A DNA stretch of 26,370 bases from Deltaproteobacteria bacterium UBA3076 (GCA_002367355.1 DFBQ01000060.1:7979-34348); one strand, 5' to 3'; shown: positions 17,951-26,055, counted from the stretch's first letter. Notes: generated from the letters alone by a model not told the origin. A program made the numbers and translations.

Positions 17951-18832
17951 ATGACTCCGACTGTATGTGAGATATGGAATGTTCTTAGCAAGTGGGCACC
18001 TCCTGAACTAGCAGAATCGTGGGATAATACAGGGTTGCAGGTTGGAGACCCGGATGCGCCTGTTCAAAGACTGATGGTCGCTCTTGATGCTACAGAAAAT
18101 GTATTAGAGGCAGCCTCTGAGCAAAAGGCCGAGATGGTATTAACACACCATCCTTTACTGTTTCGGCCCGTAAGCTCACTTGACATCTCAAAACAACTTC
18201 CCCGCCTTCTGGCGGGTTTTTTGCGCAAAAAAATAGCCCTTGCAGCAGCCCACACCAACCTGGACTCGACTGTTGGCGGCGTTAGCGACCTACTGGCCAT
18301 TGCACTTGGTCTTTCTGACGTAAAACCTCTCCACACATCTGAACCCAACCCGCCATCAGTGGGACTGGGAAGAATCGGCAACCTCCCCTATTGCTGTAAA
18401 TTATCCGAGATAATGCTCAAGGTCTCAAGCATGTTAAGAAATCCGGGCCTTTTAGTAGTAGGTCACCCTGAGCAAATGATTACCAGGGTAGCTCTTTGCG
18501 GAGGTTCCGGATCCGACCTTTGGCCTATGGCTGTAGATGAAGATGCCGACCTCTTTCTGAGTGCTGAGATCAAGCACCACATTGCCAGGGAAGCGGAACA
18601 GATGGGAAAGGCCATCATAGACGCAGGACATTTTTACACGGAATGGCCTGTAGTACCGGCCATGGCTGAATATATGAAACAGCAGGCATCAGATGAGGGA
18701 TGGGATTTAAAAGTAGATATTTTTGACGATGAAAGATCCCCATTCGGGCTCTGGATAAATAAAAATGTGAAAACCGGCGAGTTTGTGCCTGGTGCAAGGC
18801 CCTTGCTCTCTATAAATACTTCCTTTTTTTAG
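17951..18832 (+). CDS. Nif3-like dinuclear metal centre protein (DUF34 family)
   Basis: This protein of 293 aa belongs to the widespread NIF3/YbgI family, hexameric or toroidal proteins with a two-metal site whose biochemical role is still debated (often auto-annotated as GTP cyclohydrolase I type 2). The typical N-terminus WAPPELAESWDNTGLQVGD (15-33) is followed by metal ligands THHPLLF (His66, His67), AHTNLDS (His101, Asp105) and the C-terminal DAGHFYTEW with His and Glu. ATG 17951 is chosen over GTG 17915 because family members begin about 15 residues before the APPELAE motif and the longer form adds unconserved sequence. There is no strong ribosome site. It is followed 14 bp later by the zinc-ribbon gene, a common pairing. 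Confidence 0.93.
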   Translation: MTPTVCEIWNVLSKWAPPELAESWDNTGLQVGDPDAPVQRLMVALDATENVLEAASEQKAEMVLTHHPLLFRPVSSLDISKQLPRLLAGFLRKKIALAAAHTNLDSTVGGVSDLLAIALGLSDVKPLHTSEPNPPSVGLGRIGNLPYCCKLSEIMLKVSSMLRNPGLLVVGHPEQMITRVALCGGSGSDLWPMAVDEDADLFLSAEIKHHIAREAEQMGKAIIDAGHFYTEWPVVPAMAEYMKQQASDEGWDLKVDIFDDERSPFGLWINKNVKTGEFVPGARPLLSINTSFF

Positions 18833-18846
18833 ACAAGGAGCAAAAA

Positions 18847-19557
18847 TTGAAACCAGAACTTGCAATTCTAGTAAGATTACAAGGTATTGATCTCGAACTT
18901 CACAAGATAAATGAGGAAAAGTCCTCTGCTCCAAAGCATCTTGAAGACCTTCAAGAGCACCTTTCATCCAAAGAGGCGGAACTCAATGAACTCAATGAAC
19001 GCATAACTGAAATTCAAAAAAGGAAAGTTGACGTAGAGGATGAATTTGAGTTGGAGAATGTGCGTTTTGGAAAATCTCAGAAAAAGCTCTTTTCGTTAAA
19101 GACCGATAGGGAATATCAGGCACTGCAAAAAGAAATTAACGAAATAAAGAAGGCCAACACGGCCAGGGAGGACGAAATTCTGGCCATCATGGAGGAAACC
19201 AGCTCTCTGGAGGAAGAAATCAAAGAAAAAATGAAACAGGTCAAGCAGTATCGCAAGGAAATAAGGGCAGAGAAAAAACGCATCAAAGAATTAGAGGCCA
19301 GGTTAGACGCCAAGACTGTCGCCTTAACTGAGGAGAGACAGACTGTATCCAAAGATATAAGCCCGGAGCTGTTATCCAAATATAACTTCCTCAAAGACAG
19401 GAGGGCCTGTGTTGCCGTAGCAGCAGTGACTGATGGTGTCTGTTCTGCATGTAACATGAATATTCCTCCGCAACTCTATAATGAATTGCTAAGAGATGAA
19501 AAAATCTTAACTTGTCCTTCTTGTCAGCGTCTGATATATGCTTTAGAAGTAAGTTAA
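18847..19557 (+). CDS. Coiled-coil protein with C4 zinc ribbon (COG1579 type)
   Basis: This 236-aa protein consists of a long antiparallel coiled coil (about 10-175, heptads rich in Glu/Lys) and a C-terminal zinc ribbon CxxC-x20-CxxC (Cys199, 202, 223, 226) ending CPSCQRLIYAL. The family is common in bacteria next to nif3 homologues. Nucleic-acid or ribosome-associated roles have been suggested, but the function here is not established. The start is TTG at 18847, supported by an excellent AAGGAG seven bases upstream (18834-18839) and by the family N-terminus LAILVRLQGIDLEL. It is probably co-transcribed with the nif3-like gene. The stop codon lies two bases before the inverted-repeat element that precedes rnpB. 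Confidence 0.92.
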   Translation: MKPELAILVRLQGIDLELHKINEEKSSAPKHLEDLQEHLSSKEAELNELNERITEIQKRKVDVEDEFELENVRFGKSQKKLFSLKTDREYQALQKEINEIKKANTAREDEILAIMEETSSLEEEIKEKMKQVKQYRKEIRAEKKRIKELEARLDAKTVALTEERQTVSKDISPELLSKYNFLKDRRACVAVAAVTDGVCSACNMNIPPQLYNELLRDEKILTCPSCQRLIYALEVS

Positions 19558-19559
19558 AG

Positions 19560-19774
19560 GGCATCCTTCATTCACCGGTTTACACTTTTTTCGAAAAAGC
19601 GTATATTATCGAATTGAATGCCGATGTCGAAATTGGAAATTCGAAATTCGAAATTAGGTAACGCATTTATATCTTTGTGTTTTTCCCAATTTCAAATTTC
19701 GAGTTTCAAATTTCACTGCCAAAACACAAGATCAACAAAGTGTAAACTACTTTTGACTTGTCGTGAAGGATGCC
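19560..19774. repeat. Inverted-repeat element (family A) before rnpB
   Basis: The termini are GGCATCCTTCA (19560-19570) and its exact reverse complement TGAAGGATGCC (19764-19774). A second nested pair is GTTTACACTTT (19578-19588) and AAAGTGTAAAC (19737-19747). A third consists of long GAAATT-word arms (19626-19656 against 19687-19716). The nested arms could form one extended cruciform. No clear target duplication is visible. The element fills almost the entire gap between the zinc-ribbon stop codon and rnpB. Confidence 0.85.
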
Positions 19775-19783
19775 AATTAAAAT
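19753..19783 (+). promoter_or_regulatory. Possible rnpB promoter inside the element end
   Basis: TTGACT (19753-19758) and an AT-rich TAAAAT (19778-19783) are spaced 19 bp apart, slightly long; TATATT at 19783-19788 is an alternative -10. The -35 lies inside the right end of the inverted-repeat element. Tentative. Confidence 0.4.
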
Positions 19784-19792
19784 ATATTATTT

Positions 19793-20165
19793 GCCGGCGG
19801 AGACGGCCGGTGATCGCCGGGCAATATTTTTGCCTGGAGGAAAGTCCGGGCTCCACAGGGCAGGGTGGTCCGTAACGCGGACCGGGGGCGACCCCAGGGA
19901 AAGTGCCACAGAAAATATACCGCCGGGCCTTTGCCCGGTAAGGGTGAAAAGGTGAGGTAAGAGCTCACCAGCTGCTACGGTGACGTTGCAGGCTTGGTAA
20001 ACCCCACCCGGAGCAAGACCAAATAGAGGAGCGCCTGAGAGTGGCCCGCTCGAAGCTCCCGGGTAGGTTGCGTGAGGTGTCGAGCAATCGACATCCCAGA
20101 TGAATGATCACCACCTTGGATCGCACAAGGGGAACAGAACCCGGCTTATGACCGTCTCCACCGGC
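19793..20165 (+). ncRNA. rnpB: RNase P RNA, bacterial type A
   Basis: This is the catalytic RNA that removes 5' leaders from pre-tRNAs. The 5' and 3' ends pair as P1 (GCCGGCGGAGACGG with CCGTCTCCACCGGC, one bulge). The universal core is present: GGAGGAAAGTCCGGGCTCC (from 19836), GGTAAACCCC (about 19996-20005), AGATGAATGATCACC (from 20098) and ACAGAACCCGGCTTAT at the 3' end. The length of about 373 nt suits type A. P1 followed by TCTTTTATT may double as the terminator. Confidence 0.97.
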
Positions 20166-20509
20166 TCTTTTATTGATGCTTGTTGATTGTTGATTTGTGG
20201 AAGTCGCTACGTTCTGATGCTGGGAAATTGAAAGTGTACAATTTCAGTAATCTTCAATATTCAATTTTTTCATCTGGATATTTCATATAAGGAAATGGGC
20301 ACCATATATGGTAAGCCATGTGTGAGATAAGGGAGTTCACTAATAATATTCTACCCAACACAAATGAGACCCGCCCGTCGATACTGTGGTCTTTCTGTAG
20401 AAACGGGTAGTTTTATTTCAGTGAAGTCCCTAACCGCAATATATAGCGGCGTTAAGAGCAGATAATGGCTTATATGAAATATCCAGTTTTTCATGCTTCT
20501 ACTTGACAA
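20166..20509. other. Intergenic region before panB
   Basis: No gene is visible. It contains a small hairpin (GAAATTG/CAATTTC, 20224-20245) and the MITE-like element at 20274-20486. I recognise no riboswitch. Confidence 0.5.
20266..20494. mobile_element. MITE-like element (family C) with target-site duplication
   Basis: The body is 20274-20486 (213 bp) with perfect 18-bp terminal inverted repeats CTGGATATTTCATATAAG (20274-20291, complement at 20469-20486). It is flanked immediately by the direct repeat TTTTTCAT (20266-20273 and 20487-20494), as expected of a target-site duplication. It encodes no protein. Internal palindromes include ACCATATATGGT (20301-20312) and CCGC-AATATATA-GCGG (20434-20449). 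The right end lies 23 bp before the panB start codon, so the panB leader and possibly its promoter lie in the element. Confidence 0.85.
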
Positions 20510-21370
20510 ATGAAAGATAAAAAGGCCTCAAAGGCCGTCACACTCGCTGATCTGCAAAATAAAAAGGCCTCAGGTGAAAAAATCACCATGCTTACGGCCT
20601 ATGATTACAGTATGGCCAGAGCAATAGATGAAGCCGGTTTGGACATAGTTCTGGTGGGTGATTCTCTGGGCATGGTGGCCCTTGGTTATGACTCCACAGT
20701 GCCGGTCACTATGGAGGAAATGATCCACCACTGCAGCGCTGTCCGGCGAGGAGTTAATAGAGCGCTGCTGATTGGAGACATGCCTTATCTGTCATACCAG
20801 GTCTCCAAAAATGAGGCTGTGAGAAACGCAGGCCTGTTTCTTAAGAAAGCCGGATGTCACGGCGTCAAGCTGGAAGGCGGCTCTGACATGGCACCTACCA
20901 TTGAGAGAATTGTCAAGGCGGGCATTTCTGTCATGGGCCATATAGGCCTTACTCCCCAAACAGCAATAGCGCTTGGTGGATACAAAGTACAGGGCAGAGA
21001 CCTGGAGTCGGCAAGAAAGCTACTTGAAGATGCCGAGGCAGTGGCTGATGCAGGGGCCTTTTCAGTTGTCTTGGAGTGCATTCCGTCTGCTCTTGCAAAA
21101 ATAATTACCGAGATAGTCCCCATCCCTACCATAGGTATCGGAGCAGGCCCATACTGCGATGGCCAGGTCCTTGTAACTAACGACCTGCTCGGGCTTTTTG
21201 AAAAATTTACACCGAGCTTTGTAAAGCGCTATGCAAATCTCGCCCCGAAGATTAGGGAAGCCTTAGACGACTTCATTGATGAAGTAACAAACGGAGCATT
21301 CCCCGGGCCGGAGCACAGCTTCGGAGGTGGCGAGGAGCTTTTGGAAGAGCTTAAGACTGAAAACAAGTAA
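20510..21370 (+). CDS. panB: 3-methyl-2-oxobutanoate hydroxymethyltransferase
   Basis: PanB transfers a one-carbon unit from methylenetetrahydrofolate to alpha-ketoisovalerate, giving ketopantoate, the first committed step of pantothenate and CoA synthesis in the cytoplasm. The 286-aa TIM barrel has the expected length. Metal and substrate residues are in place: VGDSLGMV (Asp51), IGDMPYLSY (Asp90), VKLEGG (119-124), MGHIGLTPQ and the catalytic Glu in VVLECIP (Glu189), plus IGIGAGPYCDGQVLV. The N-terminal 20 residues contain an in-frame 14-base direct repeat (20517-20530 and 20559-20572, encoding KKAS twice). There is no clear ribosome site before ATG 20510. No panC or panD is adjacent. Confidence 0.97.
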   Translation: MKDKKASKAVTLADLQNKKASGEKITMLTAYDYSMARAIDEAGLDIVLVGDSLGMVALGYDSTVPVTMEEMIHHCSAVRRGVNRALLIGDMPYLSYQVSKNEAVRNAGLFLKKAGCHGVKLEGGSDMAPTIERIVKAGISVMGHIGLTPQTAIALGGYKVQGRDLESARKLLEDAEAVADAGAFSVVLECIPSALAKIITEIVPIPTIGIGAGPYCDGQVLVTNDLLGLFEKFTPSFVKRYANLAPKIREALDDFIDEVTNGAFPGPEHSFGGGEELLEELKTENK

Positions 21371-21492
21371 TTTATTATAATTCTCTCGGCCCCACTGCCA
21401 CATTTCCTCCTTATTTTACCATTTGGTAAATACCAGCAGCGAAAAACAGATCTTTTATGCCACCGCTTGCTACGCATAATACAATAGTCAAG

Positions 21493-24435
21493 TCATGGGC
21501 AGGATTGTCGGCCTTGTGCTCGGCGGATCAAAAAATTCCATCTCCAATCCGCTGGAATGCGTACTACCTTTCCGGATTTGTTCCTAAAAAGCAGATAGCC
21601 TTTTTTGTATCCATAAAGGAATAAATCCCTGGTAATAGCCACGTCCTTATTGCAATATTCGAGGATTTCCTTGATCTTCCCCTGCTTCCACCACGTAAGG
21701 GCCTGCATACCATCAGCAGTCTTCTGTGTACCAAGAGTTACGCCTGCCAGGTGATCCAGGGAAAGCCTGTAGCCGAGTCTTCTGTAAATATCTTCCAAAA
21801 TATCCAGGGTGGGTAGGCTCCCGAAATCCAGATCGCTGTAAGCAGAGAGCACCTTGTAATCAAAACGTTTCAGATTGAAGCCTATAATCAGAGGCAATTC
21901 AGACAAGCGCTCAATCAACTCGGGGATATCAGGTTCCCGGAATTCCAGAAAGGCGTCCCTCTCGGAGTCAAATAGAACAGCACAGCTCACCCTCATCAGA
22001 TCCGCCCTGTGCCACCCTCCGACCTCCTGAGCGGAAAGCTGTGTCTCAAGGTCAAAGACACCAAATCGGTGAATTGAACCAGGAGCTTTTTCGAGCTTTT
22101 GCCTCTTGTCTTTCGCCCCTTGACCCTTTTCCTTCTTCCCCTTGCCCCATGCTCCCTGCTCCCTGCCATCTGCCCTGCTTTCTATAATACCCCTTAGCAC
22201 AAAGATGGCGGCTCTCTTGTCTATTGGCCGGTTGCCGGAGCCGCACTTGGGGGAATGCACACAGGAAGGACACCCCGACTCACAGGGGCAACTCTCAATG
22301 ACCTTCAGGGTCTTCTGTAAAAGCTCCTCTGCCTTCTTAAAGGCCTGGCGGCTGAGGCCTACTCCCCCTGGTACCCCATCGTAAACAAAGACCGCGGCTT
22401 TGCAAACCTGCGGGTGATAAGGAGTGGATATGCCGCCAAGGTCGTTTCTATCAGTCAGGACCAGAAGTGGTAATATTCCAATAGCAGCGTGTTCAAGGGC
22501 ATGAATTCCACCCATGAAATGCATGTAGGCCTTTTCTGTTGCCTTTTGGACCTCACTTGGAATCTCTACCCAGAAACCCTCTGTCTCAAAGACCTGGGGC
22601 GGAAGATCCAGAGATACAATGTTCAAGAGACGCTGTCCCCTTACATGCCTTCTCTCATAACCGATGATCCGGTCTGTGATCCTGAGTCGTCCAAGATACA
22701 GACTGGTCCCATACACTCCCTTTTCCCCGAATACCTCCAGTATCTCAGTGGTCTTATTGCCTCTTACCCGTGTAAAATAATCCACTTTGGCGGGTGACAC
22801 CTCTACGGTGCGGGTCTCAATGTCAAGCCTGTCAACCACGTAGCTTTCACCCCTGTGCAGATAAACCGCGCCGGGATGAGTCTCACGACAGGCCCTGAAC
22901 CCGTCAATCGCCCCTATGGTGCGGCCGTCATTCCTCGATACTATCTGAAAAGTCTGACCAACCCCCCTCAGATTAATAGCCCTTTGGGGATATTTGCGGG
23001 CAGAATAGAACTCTTTTCCATTTTCGCTCCTCAGGAGTTCTCCCCTGGACTCAAGTTTAGAGATGGCCTTTGCAACCTCTCTTTCCTTGAGCCAGGATTC
23101 ATCTGTTCGTATTGTGACCTCTGATGCGGCACATACAAGGTGCCTGCTCATAATCACGGGATTCTCAGGATTCAATACCGCAGATTCAGGAGGCCGTTTG
23201 AGAAAATCTTCGGGATTTCGCATAAAGTACTGGTCAAGTGCATCCTCCTGGGCAATGAGCACAAGGGCTGAATCCTGCAGGCTGCGCCCTACCCTGCCGC
23301 CCCTTTGCCATGTGGCCATGACTGTGCCCGGATAGCCAACGAGCAAACAAAGATCCAGCGAGCCAATGTCAATACCCAGCTCAAGCGCACTCGTTGAGAT
23401 CACTGCCAGGAGTTCGCCGCTTGAGAGCTTCCTTTCAATCTCTCTCCTCTCCTCCGGCAGATAACCGGCCCTGTATGCACTTATGCGCCCGGCCATAGAA
23501 CCTGCCCTCTGGCTTACCCAGATATTGATCAGCTCGGCAAGCTTCCTGGACTGGGTATAGACTGTGGTTCTCAGGCCACGGTGAAGGGCAGCCCGGAGCA
23601 GTTTAATTGCGGTCTGTGCAGCCCCATCTTCAGGATTAATGAAAATTACATGTTTCCTGCCATGAGGGGCACTGTTTTTGGTCACAGCCTGCACATTAAG
23701 CCCGGACAGCTTGGAAGTAAGCTCGGAAGGATTGCCGACTGTGGCGGAGCAAAACACCAAGATGGGACTGACTCCGTAATGGGCGCAGACCCTGTTCATC
23801 CTGCGAAAAACCCAGGCCATGTGGGAGCCCATGACACCCTTGTATGTGTGAACTTCGTCTATTACCACGTGTGTAAGGCCCTGCCAGAATGTGGCCCACT
23901 TTTCATGATGGGCCAGAAGAGAGAGGTGAAGCATCTCCGGATTGGTTAAAAGCACATTTGGGGCCAGTTCCCTTAATCGCTTCCTTTTCCAGGCAGAAGT
24001 ATCTCCATCGTAAGTGGCACTGGTAGGGGCCCGCTCCTTGTCAAGGCAGGCAGTCAATTCCCTGAATGCCCTCATCTGATCCTGGGCAAGGGCCTTTAGC
24101 GGAAATAAGTATAGGGCGCGGCTTAATGGATCTTCCAGGATCTGTTCTATCACCGGAAGGCTATATACCAGGGTCTTTCCGCTGGCTGTCGGTGTGGATA
24201 CCACTACATGCCGGCCGGAGCGTACAAGGTCAATAGCCGAGATCTGGTGGGAATACAGGCGGGAGATGCCGCTGCCTTCAAAAAGCACTTGCATCTCATC
24301 GGACCAAGGCCTTGCAGGACTGTTGAAATAGGCCTCTGTGGCAGCAACTTCCTTGTGAAATACCACTTGGCGTCCCAGTACGGGAGATGCCTTGAGGGAC
24401 CTGACGTACTCTCCTATTCTGTTTTTGCACTTCAT
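21493..24435 (-). CDS. MrfA/YprA-type DEAD-box helicase fused to DEDD exonuclease
   Basis: This is a 980-aa two-part protein. Residues 1-750 form a superfamily-2 helicase: TASGKT (83-88), DEVH (193-196), SATVGNP (230-236), ISTSALELGIDIG and QRGGRVGR (377-384). A DUF1998/MrfA C-terminal zinc-binding cluster follows (Cys716, 718, 722, 725, 731). After a charged linker (about 752-790), residues 791-970 form an RNase H-fold 3'-5' exonuclease with FDLET (Asp795, Glu797), GFNLKRFDY (Asp859) and YCNKDVAITRD (Tyr927, Asp931). In Bacillus, helicase MrfA and exonuclease MrfB are separate neighbouring genes that repair mitomycin-type lesions and crosslinks; here comparable activities are on one chain. 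The ATG at 24435 has no good ribosome site, and element B begins about 16 bp upstream. Confidence 0.93.
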   Translation of the reverse strand: MKCKNRIGEYVRSLKASPVLGRQVVFHKEVAATEAYFNSPARPWSDEMQVLFEGSGISRLYSHQISAIDLVRSGRHVVVSTPTASGKTLVYSLPVIEQILEDPLSRALYLFPLKALAQDQMRAFRELTACLDKERAPTSATYDGDTSAWKRKRLRELAPNVLLTNPEMLHLSLLAHHEKWATFWQGLTHVVIDEVHTYKGVMGSHMAWVFRRMNRVCAHYGVSPILVFCSATVGNPSELTSKLSGLNVQAVTKNSAPHGRKHVIFINPEDGAAQTAIKLLRAALHRGLRTTVYTQSRKLAELINIWVSQRAGSMAGRISAYRAGYLPEERREIERKLSSGELLAVISTSALELGIDIGSLDLCLLVGYPGTVMATWQRGGRVGRSLQDSALVLIAQEDALDQYFMRNPEDFLKRPPESAVLNPENPVIMSRHLVCAASEVTIRTDESWLKEREVAKAISKLESRGELLRSENGKEFYSARKYPQRAINLRGVGQTFQIVSRNDGRTIGAIDGFRACRETHPGAVYLHRGESYVVDRLDIETRTVEVSPAKVDYFTRVRGNKTTEILEVFGEKGVYGTSLYLGRLRITDRIIGYERRHVRGQRLLNIVSLDLPPQVFETEGFWVEIPSEVQKATEKAYMHFMGGIHALEHAAIGILPLLVLTDRNDLGGISTPYHPQVCKAAVFVYDGVPGGVGLSRQAFKKAEELLQKTLKVIESCPCESGCPSCVHSPKCGSGNRPIDKRAAIFVLRGIIESRADGREQGAWGKGKKEKGQGAKDKRQKLEKAPGSIHRFGVFDLETQLSAQEVGGWHRADLMRVSCAVLFDSERDAFLEFREPDIPELIERLSELPLIIGFNLKRFDYKVLSAYSDLDFGSLPTLDILEDIYRRLGYRLSLDHLAGVTLGTQKTADGMQALTWWKQGKIKEILEYCNKDVAITRDLFLYGYKKGYLLFRNKSGKVVRIPADWRWNFLIRRAQGRQSCP
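22080..22180 (-). other. Low-complexity coding segment: linker of the helicase-nuclease fusion
   Basis: Read on the minus strand, this segment is a purine-rich run of repeated words (GGGAGCAGGGAGCATGGGGC, then AAGGGGAAGAAGG). It encodes a Gly/Lys/Gln-rich linker unlike either domain. It resembles the simple-word intergenic repeats elsewhere in this window rather than normal coding sequence, yet remains open in frame. Confidence 0.6.
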
Positions 24436-24866
24436 GCTATGTATAAAGAGGGACGGTCTCCATAAGCGCTAAGTTGTTTTGTAAACGTTCACAGGTTACA
24501 TTGAAAAATGAACATCGAACGTCGAATGAAAAACGAATATCCAATACCGAACATTCAACGGCTATTTCTGTTTCTTTTCAGCCGTTTTGATACAGAGGGG
24601 AGCAGCCTTTCTTCCAGGTCATAAGTCTGTTTCTTCATCTTTTCCCATTCAACATTCGATGTTGGACGTTCGATGTTCGATGTTCATTAGTGCATCCGGT
24701 GCAAAAATAACTTAGCGCTTATGGGACTGTCTCCCTGGCAACTCTCCCCCTTGCAAGCAATAGAGAAGAGAACTATCATTTTCGCAGCACTATACACCAT
24801 GACACAAAGAATTGTCTCTCTGCGTTCTCTGCGTTCTGCGGTGAACGCTAAAAAGAGGTAAAACCA
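24436..24866. other. Intergenic region before the DAHP synthase gene
   Basis: This divergent gap holds element B (24451-24733) and, at about 24815-24845, a short repeated-word stretch (CTCTGCGTTCTCTGCGTTCT). The downstream gene has a clear GAGGT ribosome site at its end. I could not identify a convincing promoter. Confidence 0.5.
24451..24733. mobile_element. MITE-like element (family B)
   Basis: The body, 24461-24723 (263 bp), is bounded by CATAAGCGCTAAGTT (24461-24475) and its exact reverse complement (24709-24723). The adjacent 10-mers GGACGGTCTC (24451-24460) and GGACTGTCTC (24724-24733) are direct repeats matching at 9 of 10 positions, like an aged target-site duplication. Inside are second-level arms of TGAACATCGAACGTCGAATG type, and a hairpin AACGGCT/AGCCGTT lies in the loop. 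It encodes no protein. It lies directly upstream of the helicase start codon. Confidence 0.8.
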
Positions 24867-26024
24867 ATGATCATAATCTTAAAGCCTGGTATCGGCCCCG
24901 ATAGCACTGAAATGTCCCAAATAATGAACTACGTTCATCAATTTCCAGATATCAAGCCCAGGATTTCAGATGTTAAGGGCGCCATCCGGATAATAACGGA
25001 AGTTTACTTGATTGGTCCTACTCATGACATACCTTCTGAGACCCTGGAGCGTATGCCTGGTGTGGAAAAAGTAATAAGAGTCTCAAATAAATATCGCTTG
25101 ATAGGCCGACATGGCGGACAGTTAGGTCAGATCGGCTTTGAGTATAATGGAATTGCATTTAACCAGGACTGCCTTCATATCTTCATCGGACTCTGTGCTG
25201 TAGATACCCCTGAGCACGTAGAAATAATCTTCAGGAAACTTCAGAGACTGAATATTACTACCGCCCGCATGGGCGCCTACAAACCCCGAACCAGCCCTTA
25301 TGACTTCCAGGGTCATGGGAAATCATGTCTGCCCTGGGTCTTTGAGCTTGCCGGGAAATACGGAATAAAGGTGGTGGCCATGGAGGTACTCAGGGCCATA
25401 CATATTGAAGAAATCAAGGACGCCCTGGAACAGGCCGGACGTCCCACAGGAGTGATGCTGCAGACAGGTACAAGAAATGCCCAGAACTTTGAGCTTCTCA
25501 AGGCAGTGGGATCTCAGCATGAATTCCCTGTATTGTACAAACGGGGTATGGGACTCAGCCTGGAAGAGTCATTAAACGCCTGCGAGTATATTGCCAGTGA
25601 GGGAAACCGTAACATCGTAATATGTTTGCGGGGAATTAAAACCAGAATGGGAGAACCCCATCGTAACCTTGTGGACTTTACCCATGTTCCGGTTGTGAAG
25701 AGACTGACCAGACTCCCTGTATGTATTGACCCGACCCATTCCGTCGGCTCTAAGGATCGCGCACCTGACGGCCTGCTCGACATCTTTCACGCTACGGCCC
25801 AAGGCGTGATCGCCGGAGCAAACATGATTCTGGTGGAGTGCCATCCCAGGCCGGAAGTTGCCCTGTGCGACGGACCACAGGCCCTTACAATGCAGGAGAT
25901 AGATCACTTCATTGCAGACGTAGAAATTGTGCGGCGTGCTTACGAGGAAAGAAAGGCCTTGGTGGCCAGAATAGTGCCTAAAGTGAACCTGTGTAATCCG
26001 GCGAAAACCGGCCACCAAATCTGA
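24867..26024 (+). CDS. 3-deoxy-7-phosphoheptulonate (DAHP) synthase, type I-beta-like
   Basis: This enzyme condenses phosphoenolpyruvate with erythrose 4-phosphate, the first step of the shikimate pathway. The 385-aa protein has an N-terminal ferredoxin-like regulatory domain (1 to about 80, starting MIIILKPGIG) as in Thermotoga-type enzymes, then the KDO8P/DAHP synthase barrel. Visible key residues: RMGAYKPRTSP (134-144), VLYKRG (222-227), metal ligands Cys110, His291 (CIDPTHSVG), Glu324 and Asp335. It differs from classic enzymes at two motifs: GPCSVE is GLCAVD (108-113) and the usual ERG is LRG (254-256). These changes appear typical of a proteobacterial subfamily as I remember it. A clear GAGGT ribosome site precedes the ATG. 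No other shikimate genes are adjacent, so its exact role (general or dedicated synthesis) is open. Confidence 0.92.
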   Translation: MIIILKPGIGPDSTEMSQIMNYVHQFPDIKPRISDVKGAIRIITEVYLIGPTHDIPSETLERMPGVEKVIRVSNKYRLIGRHGGQLGQIGFEYNGIAFNQDCLHIFIGLCAVDTPEHVEIIFRKLQRLNITTARMGAYKPRTSPYDFQGHGKSCLPWVFELAGKYGIKVVAMEVLRAIHIEEIKDALEQAGRPTGVMLQTGTRNAQNFELLKAVGSQHEFPVLYKRGMGLSLEESLNACEYIASEGNRNIVICLRGIKTRMGEPHRNLVDFTHVPVVKRLTRLPVCIDPTHSVGSKDRAPDGLLDIFHATAQGVIAGANMILVECHPRPEVALCDGPQALTMQEIDHFIADVEIVRRAYEERKALVARIVPKVNLCNPAKTGHQI

Positions 26025-26055
26025 ATATGCCCAATAGCTTATTGTTTACCTCATT

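Noticed and set aside
17683..17970. Open frame running through the tRNA gene and its terminator
   Set aside because: It is an accidental frame over a well-formed tRNA and a perfect intrinsic terminator.
19626..19716. Repeated GAAATT words considered as a CRISPR-like array
   Set aside because: The words are short, have no unique spacers of constant length, and are arranged as inverted arms; no cas genes are nearby.
20313..20433. Possible riboswitch upstream of panB
   Set aside because: I could match no known riboswitch core; the palindromes are explained by the MITE-like element.
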